64,000 nt of DNA from Lachnospiraceae bacterium (lineage in GTDB: Bacteria; Bacillota; Clostridia; Lachnospirales; Lachnospiraceae). Made by a program: the position numbers and the translations under genes. The stretch spans positions 638-64,637 of the forward strand of contig SVFO01000007.1 in the NCBI GenBank assembly GCA_015056795.1, in the 5' to 3' direction. Below, piece by piece: positions 44,524 to 54,356 of the stretch (position 1 is its first letter; each line of letters starts with the position of its first letter). The notes under the pieces are model-generated. The model ran no database searches, had not been told where the DNA came from, and saw only the letters and a list, made by a program, of their open reading frames with translations.

Positions 44524-46446
44524 ATGGCAGATGCAAATCAATACGGCGCGTCCAGTATCACCGTCCTAGAAGGTCTGGAGGCTGTCCGCAAGCGCCCCGG
44601 CATGTATATCGGCAGCGTATCCACAAAGGGTCTGAATCACTTAATTTATGAGATTCTTGACAACTCCGTGGATGAACATCTTGCCGGCTACTGTGACGTC
44701 ATTCACGTGACTTTGGAAGCAGACGGATCTGCAACCGTTTCCGATAATGGTCGAGGCATTCCCGTAGGCATGCACGAAAAGGGCATCAGCGCGGAACGTC
44801 TCGTGTTTACAACGCTTCATGCAGGTGGTAAGTTTGACAATACGGCCTATAAAACCAGCGGTGGTTTACACGGCGTAGGTTCCTCTGTCGTGAACGCTTT
44901 ATCAACAAGGCTCACTGTTCGGGTAAAGCTCGGCGGTGCCATTTACGAGGATACCTACGAGAGAGGCATTCCTACGACAGAGCTGATCGACGGCCTTCTT
45001 CCCGTTGTCGGAAAGACAAGGGAAACTGGTACGACCATCAATTTCCTCCCAGATGATACGATTTTTGACCGTACGCGCTTCAAGGAGGATGAGGTTAAGA
45101 GCCGTCTTCATGAAACGGCCTACTTGAATCCAGGCTTGACCATCGTTTATGAGGACAAGCGTCCCGAATCCACGGAAAGCATTACCTATCATGAGCCTGA
45201 AGGCATTGTCGGATTCATCAAGGACATGAACAAGACCAAGGAAACCATTCACGACGTGATTTATTTCTCAGGTGAGAGTGAAGGCATTTCCGTTGAGGTT
45301 GCCTTCCAATACGTCAATGAATTTCATGAAAACGTGCTTGGTTTTTGTAATAATATTTATAACTCCGAGGGCGGCACGCATTTGACCGGCTTTAAGACTA
45401 TGTTTACGACCGTCATCAACAACTATGCAAGAGAGCTTGGCGTGCTCAAGGATAAGGACGTCAATTTTACTGGTGCGGATGTGCGTAATGGCATGACTGC
45501 CGTGGTTTCCCTAAAGCATCCCGATCCTCGATTCGAAGGTCAGACGAAGACGAAGCTGGATAATCAGGACGCGGCTAAGGTAGTCAGCAAAATCACGGGA
45601 GACGAGGTAGTTCATTTCTTTGACAGAAACCTCGAAATTCTAAAAAGCGTAATAGGCTGTGCGGAAAAGGCCGCAAAAATCCGTAAGACCGAGGAAAAGG
45701 CCAAGACAAACATGCTGACCAAGCAGAAATATTCCTTTGATTCCAACGGCAAATTGGCCAATTGTGAGTCCAAGGATCCCTCCAAGTGCGAGATCTTTAT
45801 CGTAGAGGGTGATTCTGCAGGCGGCAGTGCGAAAACCGCAAGAAATCGTATGTATCAGGCAATCCTTCCGATCCGTGGAAAGATCTTGAATGTTGAAAAG
45901 GCCAGCATCGATAAGATTCTTGCCAATGCAGAGATTAAGACGATGATTAATGCCTTTGGTTGCGGGTTTTCCGAGGGCTATGGCAATGATTTTGACATCA
46001 GTAAGCTTCGCTATGACAAGATTATTATCATGGCCGATGCCGACGTGGATGGAGCCCATATTTCTACACTGCTGTTAACGCTGTTTTATCGTTTTATGCC
46101 GGAGCTAATTTTCGAGGGACATGTTTATATTGCAATGCCTCCGCTGTACAAGGCGATGCCAAGCAAGGGCGAGGAGCAATATCTATATGATGATAAAGCC
46201 CTGGAAAAGTATCGCAAGACGCATAAGGGACCGTTTACCCTGCAGCGATACAAGGGACTTGGAGAAATGGATGCGGAGCAGCTTTGGGAGACTACGTTGA
46301 ATCCTGAGACTCGTATGATGAAGCAGGTGGAGATCGAGGATGCCAGAATGGCAAGTGAAATCACCGAGCTTCTCATGGGAACGGAGGTTCCTCCGAGAAA
46401 AGCATATATCTATGACCACGCAAGAGATGCCGAGCTGGATATCTAA
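44524..46446 (+). CDS. type IIA DNA topoisomerase ATPase subunit (GyrB/ParE)
   Basis: The 640-residue protein has the GHKL ATPase blocks EILDNSVDEHLAGYCD, VSDNGRGIPVG and GGLHGVGSSVVNAL, then a Toprim domain (IVEGDSAGGSAKTARNR and IIMADADVDGAHI) and QRYKGLGEMD near the end. It lacks the long insert of proteobacterial GyrB. Whether it is gyrase or topoisomerase IV cannot be settled here; the A subunit partner at 46504 looks more ParC-like. Gyrase is usually beside dnaA/recF/dnaN, which are not here, so this may be the second system of the cell. Confidence 0.9.
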   Translation: MADANQYGASSITVLEGLEAVRKRPGMYIGSVSTKGLNHLIYEILDNSVDEHLAGYCDVIHVTLEADGSATVSDNGRGIPVGMHEKGISAERLVFTTLHAGGKFDNTAYKTSGGLHGVGSSVVNALSTRLTVRVKLGGAIYEDTYERGIPTTELIDGLLPVVGKTRETGTTINFLPDDTIFDRTRFKEDEVKSRLHETAYLNPGLTIVYEDKRPESTESITYHEPEGIVGFIKDMNKTKETIHDVIYFSGESEGISVEVAFQYVNEFHENVLGFCNNIYNSEGGTHLTGFKTMFTTVINNYARELGVLKDKDVNFTGADVRNGMTAVVSLKHPDPRFEGQTKTKLDNQDAAKVVSKITGDEVVHFFDRNLEILKSVIGCAEKAAKIRKTEEKAKTNMLTKQKYSFDSNGKLANCESKDPSKCEIFIVEGDSAGGSAKTARNRMYQAILPIRGKILNVEKASIDKILANAEIKTMINAFGCGFSEGYGNDFDISKLRYDKIIIMADADVDGAHISTLLLTLFYRFMPELIFEGHVYIAMPPLYKAMPSKGEEQYLYDDKALEKYRKTHKGPFTLQRYKGLGEMDAEQLWETTLNPETRMMKQVEIEDARMASEITELLMGTEVPPRKAYIYDHARDAELDI

Positions 46447-46503
46447 AGCAGTATCTGTTCGTATCACATGAATTTACAAATAAATTTTGGGTAGGTATGA
46501 TAA

Positions 46504-48747
46504 GTGAACCAGAATGATCGAATCATAAAAACCGAATATTCCGAGGAGATGCAAAAATCCTTTATTGACTATGCGATGAGCGTCATTATCGCGAGGGCAC
46601 TGCCCGACGTCAGGGATGGTTTGAAGCCCGTACAGAGAAGAACGCTGTATGACATGCATGAGCTCGGCATTCGTTATGACAGACCCTATCGTAAGAGCGC
46701 CCGTATTGTCGGTGATACGATGGGTAAATATCATCCCCATGGTGACAGCTCCATCTACGAAGCGCTGGTTGTCATGAGCCAGGATTTCAAAAAGGGAATG
46801 GCGCTGATTGACGGCCATGGTAACTTTGGCAACATCGAGGGAGACGGTGCCGCAGCTATGCGTTATACCGAGGCGAGACTGCAGAAGGTAACACAGGAGG
46901 CTTTCCTTGCTGATCTTGATAAGGATGTTGTCGATTTCATGCCGAACTTCGATGAGACGGAGAAGGAGCCCACGGTACTCCCCGTTAAGATTCCGAACCT
47001 TTTGGTCAACGGATCTGACGGTATTGCCGTCGGCATGGTTACTAGTATTCCGCCGCACAATCTCTGTGAGGTCATTGATGCGACAAAGGCTTATCTAAAT
47101 AACGAAAACATTACCACGCGAGAGCTGATGAAATATATCAAGGGACCTGATTTCCCAACGGGTGGTATCGTCATTAATCAGGACGAGTTACTGGAAATCT
47201 ATGAGACCGGCGTTGGTAAGATCAAGATTCGCGGTAAGGTAGAATACGAGAAGGCAAAGGGTGGAAAGACCAATGTTGTCATCACTGAAATTCCTTATCC
47301 CATGATCGGTGCCAACATTGCAAAATTCCTGACTGACGTGGCTGCACTTGCAGAATCTAAGAAGACGCAGGACATCGTTGATATTTCAAATCAGAGCTCT
47401 AAAGAGGGCATCCGCATTGTCATTGAGCTGCGCAAGGATGCTGACGCGGAAAATTTCGTCAACATGCTTTATAAAAAGACGCGCTTAGAGGACACCTTTG
47501 GCGTCAACATGCTTGCCATTCATGAGGGTCGCCCCGAGACCATGAGCCTTCGAGAAATCATCAAGGCAAGCGTGGATTTCCAATTCCAGATCGCAACCAG
47601 GAAATATACGAACCTTCTTGCCCGTGAAATGGAGAAAAAGGAAATTCAAGAGGGTCTGATTAAGGCCTGCAACGTGATTGACTTGATTATCGAAATTCTT
47701 CGTGGCTCCAAGGATCGTGCCATGGCAAAGGCATGTCTTGTCGAGGGTAAGATTGACGGCATTCGATTCCGTTCCAAGGAGTCAAAAATTATGGCTACGC
47801 AGCTGATGTTTACGGAAAAGCAGGCGAACGCCATTCTGGAAATGCGACTCTATAAATTGATTGGACTGGAAATCGAAGCGTTGATTGCCGAGCATGAGGA
47901 TACGCTTGCCAATATTTATCGCTACGAGGATATTTTGGATCGCAGGGATTCCATGGCACAGGTTATCATCAGCGAGCTGGATGGCTTTAAGAAGGAATAT
48001 GGCAGAAAGCGCCGCACCGTGATTGAGAATGGTCAAGAGGCGGTTTACAAGGAGAAGGAAATCGAAGAGACCGACGTTTACTTCCTGATGGATCGTTTTG
48101 GTTATGCAAAGACCATCGACGTTGCTACCTATGAGAGGAATAAAGAGGCTGTGGACACGGAATTCAAATATGCCTTTGTCTGCAAGAACCTCGGAAAGAT
48201 CTGCCTCTTTACCAATACGGGACAGCTGCATACAATTAAGGTTATGGACCTGCCCGCTGGAAAGCTCCGCGACAAGGGTATTCCCATTGACAATGTCAGC
48301 AACTATAATTCCCAGCAGGAGACGATTGTCTACGTAACTACACAATCTGACCTGAATCTTAGAGAGCTCATTTTTGTCACGAAGCAAAGCATGATGAAGC
48401 TTGTAGATGGCGGTGAGTTCGACGTGCGGAGCCGTACTGTTGCCGCAACGAAGCTTTCTGACGGAGACGAGGTTGTCAGCGTCATGAGCCTGACGGATCA
48501 GAAAAATATGATTCTTCAGACGAAGGATGGGTATTTCCTGCGCTTCCCGTTAGAGCAAATCCCCGAAAAGAAAAAAACGGCCGTCGGTGTTCGCGGCATG
48601 AAGCTTGGCCCGAAGGATGCCGTAGAAGAGGTATATTACACAAGAGCCCAGGACGATACAAGCATTGAGTATAAGGGAAAGAATCTGGTATTAAACGGCT
48701 TGAAGCTTGGTTCCAGAGATTCCAAGGGTGTCAAGGTTAGGGCATAA
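46504..48747 (+). CDS. type IIA DNA topoisomerase cleavage subunit (ParC/GyrA-like)
   Basis: The 747-residue protein starts with the breakage-reunion domain ([24 protein letters not shown]). The active tyrosine is in [11 protein letters not shown]. The quinolone-determining stretch [15 protein letters not shown] has Ser and Glu at the two key sites, as in Gram-positive ParC. I see no GyrA box (QRRGGKG) in the C-terminal beta-pinwheel, where the late blades contain [12 protein letters not shown]. Together these favour a decatenating enzyme over gyrase. The start is GTG 46504 after TAGGTATG, 57 bases behind the B subunit gene. Confidence 0.9.
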   Translation: MNQNDRIIKTEYSEEMQKSFIDYAMSVIIARALPDVRDGLKPVQRRTLYDMHELGIRYDRPYRKSARIVGDTMGKYHPHGDSSIYEALVVMSQDFKKGMALIDGHGNFGNIEGDGAAAMRYTEARLQKVTQEAFLADLDKDVVDFMPNFDETEKEPTVLPVKIPNLLVNGSDGIAVGMVTSIPPHNLCEVIDATKAYLNNENITTRELMKYIKGPDFPTGGIVINQDELLEIYETGVGKIKIRGKVEYEKAKGGKTNVVITEIPYPMIGANIAKFLTDVAALAESKKTQDIVDISNQSSKEGIRIVIELRKDADAENFVNMLYKKTRLEDTFGVNMLAIHEGRPETMSLREIIKASVDFQFQIATRKYTNLLAREMEKKEIQEGLIKACNVIDLIIEILRGSKDRAMAKACLVEGKIDGIRFRSKESKIMATQLMFTEKQANAILEMRLYKLIGLEIEALIAEHEDTLANIYRYEDILDRRDSMAQVIISELDGFKKEYGRKRRTVIENGQEAVYKEKEIEETDVYFLMDRFGYAKTIDVATYERNKEAVDTEFKYAFVCKNLGKICLFTNTGQLHTIKVMDLPAGKLRDKGIPIDNVSNYNSQQETIVYVTTQSDLNLRELIFVTKQSMMKLVDGGEFDVRSRTVAATKLSDGDEVVSVMSLTDQKNMILQTKDGYFLRFPLEQIPEKKKTAVGVRGMKLGPKDAVEEVYYTRAQDDTSIEYKGKNLVLNGLKLGSRDSKGVKVRA

Positions 48748-48763
48748 AAAGGAGTGTTGAAAT

Positions 48764-49327
48764 TTGAGAGTCATTGCAGGTACATGCAGAAGCATGCCAT
48801 TAAAAGCCCCGGAAGGCTTAAATACGAGACCGACTACGGACAGAATCAAAGAGACACTGTTTAACATTTTGCAGCAGGAGGTTCCTGGCAGCATTTTTGT
48901 TGATTTGTTCTCTGGAAGTGGTGCCATTGGCATTGAAGCCTTGAGCCGAGGGGCAAAAAAAGCGTATTTCGTAGAGAATGCGCCAGCTGCCCTTCAGTGC
49001 ATCACACAAAATCTTTTGTTTACGAAATTGGTGGATCGTGCTATAGTGATAAAGCAGGATGCCGCGTTGGCAGTTTCTTCCATCCATGAAAAGCATGTAG
49101 ACGTCATCTTTATGGATGCGCCCTACGAGGAGGGGCATGAGGAAAGAGTGTTAGCCGCCCTGGCTTCACAGCCCTATGTGGATGAAGAAACCTTGATCAT
49201 CGTTGAGGAATCCTTGCATGCTGATTTTTCCTTTGTCACCTCGCTTGGTTTTGAAGTTATTAGGGAAAAGAAGTATAAAACCAATCAACATGTTTTTCTG
49301 CGTAAGATCGTTGCAGAAAACGCGTAA
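48764..49327 (+). CDS. rsmD: 16S rRNA (guanine966-N2)-methyltransferase
   Basis: The 187-residue protein begins [24 protein letters not shown], with the SAM site [19 protein letters not shown] and catalytic motif [10 protein letters not shown] (DAPY in place of the more usual DPPY). It methylates G966 of 16S rRNA. Translation starts at TTG 48764 with GGAGTG ahead. The next gene is coaD, the order (ylbH-ylbI) known from B. subtilis. Confidence 0.92.
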   Translation: MRVIAGTCRSMPLKAPEGLNTRPTTDRIKETLFNILQQEVPGSIFVDLFSGSGAIGIEALSRGAKKAYFVENAPAALQCITQNLLFTKLVDRAIVIKQDAALAVSSIHEKHVDVIFMDAPYEEGHEERVLAALASQPYVDEETLIIVEESLHADFSFVTSLGFEVIREKKYKTNQHVFLRKIVAENA

Positions 49328-49341
49328 AATGGAGGAATGAC

Positions 49342-49830
49342 ATGATAAGAGCCGTTTATCCCGGTAGTTTTGATCCGATGACCTATGGACACCTCGACGT
49401 CATCAAAAGAGCCTCATCCATGTTTGATGAGCTCGTTGTCAGTGTTTTGAACAATAAAGAAAAAAGTGCGTTGTTTTCTGTAGAGGAACGTGTTAATATA
49501 TTAAAGGAAGCCACGAAGGACCTGCCAAACGTGAAAATTGACAGCTTTAGCGGACTCTTAATTAACTATGCTGCAAGCAAAGACATCCACATTGCAGTCA
49601 GAGGTCTTCGTGCAGTAACGGACTTTGAATATGAACTACAGCTTGCTCAAACGAATCGGCAGCTCTCCCATGAAGAACTGGATACCATTTTCCTAACCAC
49701 AAGTTTGGAATATGCCTATTTAAGCTCTTCAGGCGTGAAGGAGATCGCTTATTTTGGCGGGGACATCAGCCCCTGCGTACCTGAATTTGTGGCAAAGCTG
49801 ATTCGCGAAAAATTTGAGGGAAGGGCGTAA
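49342..49830 (+). CDS. coaD: phosphopantetheine adenylyltransferase
   Basis: The 162-residue nucleotidyltransferase starts [23 protein letters not shown], with the HxGH-type motif, and ends with [18 protein letters not shown]. It makes dephospho-CoA from ATP and phosphopantetheine. GGAGGAATGAC precedes the ATG. It lies between rsmD and a coiled-coil gene. Confidence 0.97.
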   Translation: MIRAVYPGSFDPMTYGHLDVIKRASSMFDELVVSVLNNKEKSALFSVEERVNILKEATKDLPNVKIDSFSGLLINYAASKDIHIAVRGLRAVTDFEYELQLAQTNRQLSHEELDTIFLTTSLEYAYLSSSGVKEIAYFGGDISPCVPEFVAKLIREKFEGRA

Positions 49831-49836
49831 GGAGAT

Positions 49837-50496
49837 ATGAACAGCGTAAATAAAATCGAACAAGTCATCACCGACATTGAGAACTATCTTGCGAACAGCA
49901 AGAATCGTTTGTTTTCTAGCACGGAAGTGATTGTTAATCGTGAAGAAATGATCGATATGCTTGAGGAACTCCGTCGCAAAACGCCTGATGAGATTAAGCA
50001 ATATCAGAAGATCATAGCAAACAAGGATGCCATCCTTGCAGACGCTGCCGAGAGAGCACAGAACGTAAAGGCAGAGGCAGAGCAACAGGCAAAGGCACTT
50101 TTGGAGCAGGCTGCCGTGGAGCACAACCAGATGATCAGTGAGCATGAGATCATGCTTCGTGCACATGCCCGCGCAGATGAATTTGTTAACATGGCCGTCA
50201 ACAAGGCACAGGGCATTATCGATAATGCGACGCTTGAGGCAAATGCCTTAAAGGATTCCGCAAATCAGTACATGGATGACATGCTTGCCCATCTGTCAAA
50301 GATTATCGCAGCGGCAACGCAGTCTGCAACCAACAACTATAACAGAACGCTTCAGTCGACACAGGACAGCTTTGAAAAACTGATTCAGTCGCTCAATGAA
50401 TATCAGGGCATCATTCAAGATAATATCATTCAGCTACACGCTGCCGAGACGCAGGAGGAAGCTCCTGTACAGGAAATGGAAACCTTAGAAGAATAA
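49837..50496 (+). CDS. DivIVA/SepIVA-like coiled-coil protein
   Basis: The 219-residue protein is nearly all helical, with heptads from about 50 to 190 rich in Ala, Glu and Gln (ERAQNVKAEAEQQAKALL), then an acidic tail. The first 45 residues (EQVITDIENYLANSKNRLF) resemble proteins next to coaD in many Clostridia, sometimes named ATPase subunit H-like by coiled-coil similarity, which is misleading. A role in division or envelope growth is inferred from its relation to DivIVA/SepIVA-type proteins. The start follows TAAGGAG. Confidence 0.7.
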   Translation: MNSVNKIEQVITDIENYLANSKNRLFSSTEVIVNREEMIDMLEELRRKTPDEIKQYQKIIANKDAILADAAERAQNVKAEAEQQAKALLEQAAVEHNQMISEHEIMLRAHARADEFVNMAVNKAQGIIDNATLEANALKDSANQYMDDMLAHLSKIIAAATQSATNNYNRTLQSTQDSFEKLIQSLNEYQGIIQDNIIQLHAAETQEEAPVQEMETLEE

Positions 50497-50503
50497 GAAG
50501 TTG

Positions 50504-50540
50504 AGATAAACCAGTTTTCTCATGAAAGCTGGTTTATCTT
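50504..50540 (+). terminator. long hairpin after the coiled-coil gene
   Basis: AGATAAACCAG (50504-50514) pairs with CTGGTTTATCT (50529-50539), and the inner TTTTC/GAAAG extends the stem around TCAT. Only a short T-rich stretch follows. The ATG in the loop (50522) is the track start for the amidase and is unlikely to be used. Confidence 0.65.
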
Positions 50541-50554
50541 ATAAAGGGGCGATG

Positions 50555-50651
50555 TCATATGACATTGCCGCAGCGAAGCGTGTGCTTAATGAAAGCGTCA
50601 TATGGTATTGCTGTAGAGAAATAGATTGCAGAAAATGTTCATATGACATTG
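50555..50651. repeat. three spaced 13-mers TCATATGACATTG before the amidase gene
   Basis: TCATATGACATTG (50555-50567), TCATATGGTATTG (50598-50610) and TCATATGACATTG (50639-50651) lie 43 and 41 bases apart, that is about four DNA turns. The first is part of the palindrome TGTCATATGACA. The set ends 17 bases before the proposed amidase start. Confidence 0.75.
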
Positions 50652-50668
50652 TAATAGGGAGAGAGAGT

Positions 50669-52006
50669 TTGAGGGGAAGAGCGTATACATATAAAATATC
50701 TATATTTTATAAAATTGTTGTAGCGGCCGTGATGGTTTGTATGGTATTGGCGGGTATAATTGAGCCGCTTTCCGTGCAGGCAGCAACGAGGGTACAAAAG
50801 ACGAAAAGCCCGATTGTTGTTGTGATTGATCCTGGTCATGGCGGGGAGAATGACGGAACGACGGAAAGTGGATTCTTGGAAAAAAATATGACGCTTGTAA
50901 CCGCCAAGAAGATGGCGGAGGAGCTTTCGAAATTTGATGGCATCAAGGTATATCTTACGAGAGAGGATGACAAGGAGCTCAGTTTAAAGGAACGTGCAGT
51001 CATTGCAGACAATTATCATGCAGATTTCTTAATTAGCCTTCATTATAATGCGTCCGAGAGTCATGAATTATTTGGGAGCGAGGTGTGGGTGTCCTTAAAT
51101 CCACAGTATCATAACGCAGGATATCAGCTTGGAACGATGTTCCTTCGGGAATTCCGTGACATAGGCTTAACGCTGCGCGGCATCAAGACGAGAAGGCACA
51201 GCAAAGGAAATGATTATTATGGCATCCTACGCGAATCCGTAAGCCGTGACGTTCCCGCGATTATTGTAGAGCATTGTCACGTGGATCACGAAAAGGATAA
51301 TGTATTTTGTGATTCCCAGGAGGAATTAGAGCAATTCGGTTTGGCGGATGCCAGAGCTGTTGCAAAGTATTTTGGATTAAAAAGCACGAGTCTTGGAATC
51401 GATTATTCTGAAGATGCCAATACCTTACCAGAGGTTACCTCTGGCGTTTTGGTGGATCGTGCCACGCAGGACCTAACGCCGCCTGAATATTGTCATTTAT
51501 CGCTAAAGGAGGCCTTTTATTCCGATAATCGCGTCAGCGTTGAGATCAGCGGAAAGGATTCTGATTCTAATTTGATTTATTTTGCCTATAGCTTTGACGG
51601 CGGTAAAACCTTCTGCGACAGTATTCCTTGGCCGGAAGGTGATATTTTGACAGGTGAGTTTTCCGGTAGCTTTTCTTATGAAATCGAGATTCCCGATGGC
51701 ACGAAGCCAATGCTTTGCGTGCGTGCCACAAATCCTTATGATTTACATACCTCCAGTAATGTTCTTGAATTTGAACAGGTATTCCATAAGCCTGTTGAGG
51801 TAAAGACAACGGAGGAACCTATTTTTGTAGATGCCACGGACAAATTGATCTCCATGCCAAGTGACGAAGCTGAAAAAACTCCCGTAGCAAAGGCTACTAC
51901 GATATTGATGGTTGTCATACCAGTGGTTCTCGTTTTATTCCTCATCTTTTTCCTTGCCTATCTGATCAAGGAAAAGCGAATGAAGAATAAGGAGAGAGAC
52001 CAATAA
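50669..52006 (+). CDS. N-acetylmuramoyl-L-alanine amidase with C-terminal membrane anchor
   Basis: From TTG 50669 (AGGGAGAG upstream) the product is 445 residues: a signal peptide (ending near SVQAA), an Amidase_3 domain (VVVIDPGHGG, LTREDD, LISLHYNA, AIIVEHCHVDH) with zinc His/Glu ligands, a beta-rich middle (YFAYSFDGGKTF), and a C-terminal membrane helix (MVVIPVVLVLFLIFFLAYLI) with a basic tail. So the enzyme would be exported and held on the outside of the membrane to cut the peptide from muramic acid. The extra 49 codons of the track start cover a hairpin and the 13-mer repeats and are not family-like. The 3' end overlaps ylbJ on the other strand by 49 bases. Confidence 0.85.
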   Translation: MRGRAYTYKISIFYKIVVAAVMVCMVLAGIIEPLSVQAATRVQKTKSPIVVVIDPGHGGENDGTTESGFLEKNMTLVTAKKMAEELSKFDGIKVYLTREDDKELSLKERAVIADNYHADFLISLHYNASESHELFGSEVWVSLNPQYHNAGYQLGTMFLREFRDIGLTLRGIKTRRHSKGNDYYGILRESVSRDVPAIIVEHCHVDHEKDNVFCDSQEELEQFGLADARAVAKYFGLKSTSLGIDYSEDANTLPEVTSGVLVDRATQDLTPPEYCHLSLKEAFYSDNRVSVEISGKDSDSNLIYFAYSFDGGKTFCDSIPWPEGDILTGEFSGSFSYEIEIPDGTKPMLCVRATNPYDLHTSSNVLEFEQVFHKPVEVKTTEEPIFVDATDKLISMPSDEAEKTPVAKATTILMVVIPVVLVLFLIFFLAYLIKEKRMKNKERDQ

Positions 52007-52881
52007 TAACCTAAGGTCAGTACCGTCAAAAGCATTTTGTGCAGGATATATTCCCGAAAGTAGGTTTTTAGGTCTGTATTTTGGATGGCTCCATAGGTTT
52101 GCGCCATACAAGAAAAGCCTCCAAAGCTTACGGCAACAAGACTTAGAATCGGACATTGTTTCCCTAGCATTTTAAGACCCGTGGTGATTTCAAACAGGAT
52201 TCCACAGTAGATTGCTGCTGATTGCTTTAGGAAAAGACGAGGCAGGAGATTCCAAAGGCAAAAGAAAATTACGTAACCTCCAAGCCAAAGCATGCCATTG
52301 ACCGAACTAACAATGGAATCGGAGAGCGCTTCTGAGAATTCTTGGGAGAAATGCTCTAAATGACAATTGTTTGGTTTTTCCCGACGATAAAGGGTATATC
52401 TCATAAGGATCCCATAAGCAAATGGAATTCCATAGGCTCCTAACAAAATTGGCAAAGGGCTTTGAATCCCTAATAAGGGAATCACATATCCTAAAAGATA
52501 AGCAGGGCCAAGGTTATTGCAAAAGCTTAGTAGCCATCTTGCATCTGTTTTAGTGAGCTTACCTGCCTCATAGAGCTGGGCAACGGTCCTTGCCCCCATC
52601 GGGAAGCCACATAGAAAGCCCATAAAGATGCAATAGCATGCGGAAGGACTGCAATTACAGATATGACCAAGGAAAGGCGCAAACAAACCGGCAAAGCGAT
52701 CGGCAAGTCCCATTCGGATCACGATCCCTGACAGAATCATCATGGGGAGCAATGCCGGAATCATATGATAAAACCATACCTCAAGTCCTGCCATGGCATA
52801 TTCCTGACAGATTCCCGCATGGGAAAGAAGCCCTAAGATGGCGGCAAAAAAGAGACAGGCTAAGAGCATAAATTTACCCAT
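51958..52881 (-). CDS. ylbJ: SpoVV/YlbJ-like spore membrane transporter (nucleoside-recognition fold)
   Basis: The 307-residue polytopic protein has the YlbJ pattern: a helical start with AGLEVWFYHMIPALLPMMILSGI, the gate motif GFLCGFPMGARTVAQLYEAGKLT and FCNNLGPAYLLGYV. In B. subtilis YlbJ (SpoVV) moves dipicolinic acid into the forespore. The order rsmD-coaD-ylbJ is shared with B. subtilis (ylbH-I-J), although here ylbJ is inverted and convergent with the amidase. The ribosome site is weak. Confidence 0.85.
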   Translation of the reverse strand: MGKFMLLACLFFAAILGLLSHAGICQEYAMAGLEVWFYHMIPALLPMMILSGIVIRMGLADRFAGLFAPFLGHICNCSPSACYCIFMGFLCGFPMGARTVAQLYEAGKLTKTDARWLLSFCNNLGPAYLLGYVIPLLGIQSPLPILLGAYGIPFAYGILMRYTLYRREKPNNCHLEHFSQEFSEALSDSIVSSVNGMLWLGGYVIFFCLWNLLPRLFLKQSAAIYCGILFEITTGLKMLGKQCPILSLVAVSFGGFSCMAQTYGAIQNTDLKTYFREYILHKMLLTVLTLGYYWSLSLFFIRFSLIR

Positions 52882-52956
52882 CGTACTAATTTTGAAATAC
52901 TATACGCGCGGCATTTCAGTTCCATTCCATAAATACCGTAAAAGAAAGAGTTTTGT

Positions 52957-54354
52957 ATGAGATTAGATAAGTATCTTTCATCCCAGACACAGGAAAGTCG
53001 CAGTCAAGTAAAGGAATTCATTCGGAAAAAGCTTGTCAGCGTCGGCGATCAAATCATTACAAGTCCTGAGTTTCAGGTGGATCCTGAAAAGGATGTTGTT
53101 CGTCTTCAAGGAAATGTCATTGGATATTCTCAATATCAATATTTTCTGTTAAACAAACCCGCAGGAGTCATTAGTGCCACAAAGGATCGATTGTCTGAAA
53201 CGGTGCTTAGCCTTTTGCCAAAGGATCATAAAAAGGATTTGTTCCCCGTAGGCAGATTGGATAAGGATACGGAGGGGCTTTTACTCATTACGAATGATGG
53301 CGCATTGGCTCACTCCCTGCTTTCTCCCAAAAAGCACGTGGCAAAGACTTATTTGGTCAAGCTCAAAAAGCCATTGACCGATGAGGATATTGTTAAATTA
53401 GAACAGGGTGTAGACATTGGAGATGACGATTTGACGCTCCCTGCATATGTAACTAGAATTTATGATCCCAATCTAGAGGGTGACTGGATTCATCTAACGA
53501 TTAGTGAAGGTAGATTTCATCAGGTGAAAAGAATGCTGGAGGCCGTACAAAATGAGGTTCTTTTCCTAAAACGTATTCGATTTGGAGGTCTTTCCTTAGA
53601 TTCTTCCCTTAAGGCTGGTGAATGCCGCGAGCTGACGGAAGAGGAACTACAGCTTCTAAAAAGATCTCACAATGTCGCTGAAGAAAAAAGGAAGCTTTTG
53701 GAGGGGAAAAAGGCTGTGATCTTTGACCTAGATGGTTCCTTAATCGATTCCATGTGGATTTGGGGAAAAATTGACGAAGAGTACTTAGGACGCTTTGACA
53801 TCCACCTAAAAAGTCGTGAAGAGCTTCGAATGAAGATTGAAGGCATGAGCTTTTATGAGACAGCCATCTTTTTCCAAGAGTATTTTCAGCTTCCTGATAC
53901 CATAGAAAAAATGACCTCTGACTGGAACCAGATGGCATGGGATAAGTATGAAAGGGAGGTTCCGCTAAAGTCCGGAATTCCAGATTTCTTGGAAGGCTGT
54001 CGAAGAAACGGAATCAAGTTAGGTATTGCCACCAGCAATTCCAGAGAGCTTGTAGACAATGTATTATCCGTTCATAAGCTTCAGAATAAATTTATATCCA
54101 TTATTACAGGCAGTGAAATCATGAAAGGGAAGCCTGCGCCGGACGTTTATCTTGCCGTTGCGAAAGCACTTGACGTCTCCCCTTCGGAATGTTTGGTGTT
54201 TGAAGATATTGTAAAGGGCATTATGGCAGGAAAGAATGCAGGCATGACCACCTGTGCCGTTGCAGATGAAGATTCCGCGTCAACATGGGAAGATAAGAAG
54301 GCAGTTGCGGATTATGCCGTTTATGATTTTTATGATTTCTTTGGGAGTATTTGA
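52957..54354 (+). CDS. RsuA-type pseudouridine synthase fused to a HAD phosphatase
   Basis: Residues 1-55 form an S4 RNA-binding domain (MRLDKYLSSQTQESRSQV). Residues 60-235 are an RsuA/RluB pseudouridine synthase with catalytic Asp102 in GRLDKDTEGLLL and GRFHQVKRML. Residues 250-465 are a HAD hydrolase of the beta-phosphoglucomutase type (VIFDLDGSLIDS with nucleophile Asp257, ATSNS and GKPAPDVYL). The fusion is continuous, with a short Lys/Arg/Glu linker. A stand-alone RsuA is about 230-240 residues. The HAD part might remove a phosphate from a free nucleotide or sugar; the link to RNA modification is unknown. Confidence 0.9.
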   Translation: MRLDKYLSSQTQESRSQVKEFIRKKLVSVGDQIITSPEFQVDPEKDVVRLQGNVIGYSQYQYFLLNKPAGVISATKDRLSETVLSLLPKDHKKDLFPVGRLDKDTEGLLLITNDGALAHSLLSPKKHVAKTYLVKLKKPLTDEDIVKLEQGVDIGDDDLTLPAYVTRIYDPNLEGDWIHLTISEGRFHQVKRMLEAVQNEVLFLKRIRFGGLSLDSSLKAGECRELTEEELQLLKRSHNVAEEKRKLLEGKKAVIFDLDGSLIDSMWIWGKIDEEYLGRFDIHLKSREELRMKIEGMSFYETAIFFQEYFQLPDTIEKMTSDWNQMAWDKYEREVPLKSGIPDFLEGCRRNGIKLGIATSNSRELVDNVLSVHKLQNKFISIITGSEIMKGKPAPDVYLAVAKALDVSPSECLVFEDIVKGIMAGKNAGMTTCAVADEDSASTWEDKKAVADYAVYDFYDFFGSI

Positions 54355-54356
54355 GT

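Noticed and set aside
50522-50668. Track start of the amidase
   Set aside because: The ATG is in the loop of a long hairpin and the added residues are repeat-derived; TTG 50669 fits the signal peptide.
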